NCBI GenBank assembly: GCA_014860845.1
Contig: JACZIY010000750.1
Location: 1-5,936 of the forward strand
Direction of reading: 5' to 3'
Length of the DNA: 5,936 bases
Origin: Anaerolineaceae bacterium
GTDB lineage: Bacteria; Chloroflexota; Anaerolineae; Anaerolineales; Anaerolineaceae
Position numbers and translations under genes: made by a program. This document shows, piece after piece, positions 4,899 to 5,936 of this stretch. Numbering within the stretch: the first letter of the stretch is position 1; each line of letters begins with the position of its first letter. The notes under the pieces are model-generated. The model made no database searches and had not been told where the DNA came from. It worked only from the letters and a program-made list of their open reading frames with translations.

Positions 4899-5936
4899 CT
4901 ACTCCAAATAAATAATCAATTGTGGTGAAAATTCACCTGATTCTCGGCTTGCTAAACTGATGGCGGTTAAACCTGTTGTGGTCAGTCCAATGCTGTAGTC
5001 GCCTTCGCCATTAATATAGCCAGTTAAATCGAAATTAATCCAGGTCCCAGCCGATACCAAAGTAGCTGATCCTAAAAGACCATCCATTATAGGAGCGTTT
5101 GAAAAATTAATGGAGTCTTCCGTCCAATTATTATCGAATACAGCCAGCGCATCAAGTCCATTCCCGGAACTGCTATTGGCAAAAATAAGGAGCTGAACAC
5201 GAGTTATTGATTTCCCATACAATCCCTGAACGGAAAATCGCAAAAAACTGTTCAAAATGGGCGATGCATCAACTCTTAAGGAAGTAGAAGAGCCATAATT
5301 TGAATCCAGAAGACTTTCATTTATGTATGAATCTGCATTGGGGTAAATTGTGAGCGTGGAAGGCAAATCAGGTGTTGTTGCTGGGATCTGGTCACTCAAT
5401 GCAGAGTGGTTTCCAGTTTGATCAAATGCATCGACTGAATAGGTATAACTGGTGCCAGGAAGTACATTCGTATCCTGGTATGTGAGTGTTGGTACAGGAA
5501 TTGTGGCGATCATTAGGCCATCTCGATAGAGTGTATATCCATTCACCGCAACATTATCAGTAGATGCGATCCAATTCAAATCTATCTGTGTTTGATCCAC
5601 TACTGTGGCAGTCAATCCACCAGGAGTCGTCGGAGCTTCAAGATCTTCAGAAGTAACTGTAACCTGGATAGGTAAGGATGGAAGGGAATGATTCCCGGCT
5701 TCATCAAAAGCATCCAGAGTATAAGAATATGTCTGACCCGGAGAAACTGAATAATCAATGAGCGTGAACGTTAGATTGTCAAGAATGGAGAGGAGAGATC
5801 CATCCCTATAGACGGTATATCCGGTTACACCTATGTTATCCAAAGATGCATTCCAATTGATCGTTACATGGGTGGGACCATTATCTACCACAGACAGGAC
5901 TTCTGGCGTCGTTGGTGGTTCATTTTCAGGCGTTGT
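4899..5936 (-). CDS. Modular surface protein with FN3 repeats and a C-terminal DNRLRE/CBM96-like domain, 5' partial
   Basis: The visible 345 residues are the C-terminal part of a larger protein: the frame runs uninterrupted to the right edge, and a GTG at 5891 falls inside an FN3 module, so it is not a credible start. From the edge, a Pro/Thr/Glu linker leads to two fibronectin type III modules (visible residues about 9-95 and 103-188), each with TTP, a core W, a DN-x-x-V-x-GYT-x-YRDG stretch, PG-x-x-YxYxxDAFD and GNHS. The last module (about 199-345) fits the DNRLRE/CBM96 family: ADSYI, SNYGSS, LRV, SFLRFSV, NNWTEDSINFSNAP, then SRESGEFSPQLII close to the stop. FN3 modules usually act as spacers, and DNRLRE-type modules occur at the ends of secreted carbohydrate-active or adhesive proteins, so an extracellular, possibly glycan-binding role is likely. 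Any catalytic domain and signal peptide would lie beyond the window. It ends convergent to the FAD oxidoreductase. Confidence 0.88.
   Translation of the reverse strand, partial: TTPENEPPTTPEVLSVVDNGPTHVTINWNASLDNIGVTGYTVYRDGSLLSILDNLTFTLIDYSVSPGQTYSYTLDAFDEAGNHSLPSLPIQVTVTSEDLEAPTTPGGLTATVVDQTQIDLNWIASTDNVAVNGYTLYRDGLMIATIPVPTLTYQDTNVLPGTSYTYSVDAFDQTGNHSALSDQIPATTPDLPSTLTIYPNADSYINESLLDSNYGSSTSLRVDASPILNSFLRFSVQGLYGKSITRVQLLIFANSSSGNGLDALAVFDNNWTEDSINFSNAPIMDGLLGSATLVSAGTWINFDLTGYINGEGDYSIGLTTTGLTAISLASRESGEFSPQLIIYLE
5349..5912 (-). repeat. Two tandem FN3-coding units of 282 bp
   Basis: The two FN3 modules are exactly in register at 94 residues: the TTP motifs, the DN-x-x-V-x-GYT-x-YRDG motifs and the DAFD motifs all repeat with that spacing. 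At DNA level the similarity is visible, for example ATCAAAAGCA at 5703-5712 and ATCAAATGCA at 5421-5430, offset by 282 bp. Units span about 5631-5912 and 5349-5630. The protein similarity is higher than typical for unrelated FN3 modules, implying internal duplication within this gene. More copies may lie beyond the edge, since the linker at the right end (TTPENEPPTTPE) repeats the TTP motif. Confidence 0.8.

Noticed and set aside
1..5936. Mobile element, CRISPR array, tRNA, riboswitch or defence system
   Set aside because: I found no transposase, integrase, regularly spaced repeat array, tRNA-like cloverleaf with CCA end, recognisable riboswitch core, or known defence domain on either strand.

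Overview
This is a bacterial window, AT-rich by eye, with no rRNA, tRNA, CRISPR array, transposase or phage gene that I can recognise. The protein set is a GntR/UTRA regulator, a PflX-type radical SAM protein, a CrtD-like FAD desaturase and a surface protein with fibronectin type III (FN3) and DNRLRE/CBM96-like modules. That mix would suit an environmental heterotroph, possibly a Chloroflexota (Anaerolineae) member. This placement is a guess from protein style, not a demonstrated assignment.

Layout. At the left edge is a complete GntR-family regulator with a UTRA effector domain (27-764, +). A 252-base spacer follows, holding a 15-bp direct repeat, three copies of TTTCCATNA and a well-formed promoter whose -10 box lies 6 bases before the next start codon. 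Next is a probable two-gene unit: a PflA/PflX-like radical SAM protein (1017-1937, +) and, 22 bases later, a small protein resembling the TfoX/Sxy N-terminal family (1960-2304, +). Then comes a membrane-anchored protein with ten cysteines (2391-2759, +). It converges on a small two-helix membrane protein (2809-3054, -), with a hairpin between them.

A 228-base divergent spacer with paired TCGCGAA motifs precedes a 498-residue FAD-dependent oxidoreductase of the carotenoid desaturase superfamily (3283-4779, +). After an AT-rich convergent gap, the right end carries the C-terminal part of a modular surface protein read leftwards (4899 to the window edge, -). It has two tandem FN3 modules with a 282-bp period and a terminal DNRLRE-like module; its true start lies outside the window.

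How the parts relate. Only the radical SAM and TfoX-like genes look co-transcribed. The regulator's targets may lie to the left of the window or in the repeat-bearing spacer to its right. The desaturase has no carotenoid pathway partner here. I see no convincing evidence for a new multi-gene defence, mobile or RNA system. The most unusual local signals are the apparently leaderless radical SAM gene, the repeats in front of it, the cysteine-rich exported protein, and the TCGCGAA pair upstream of the desaturase.
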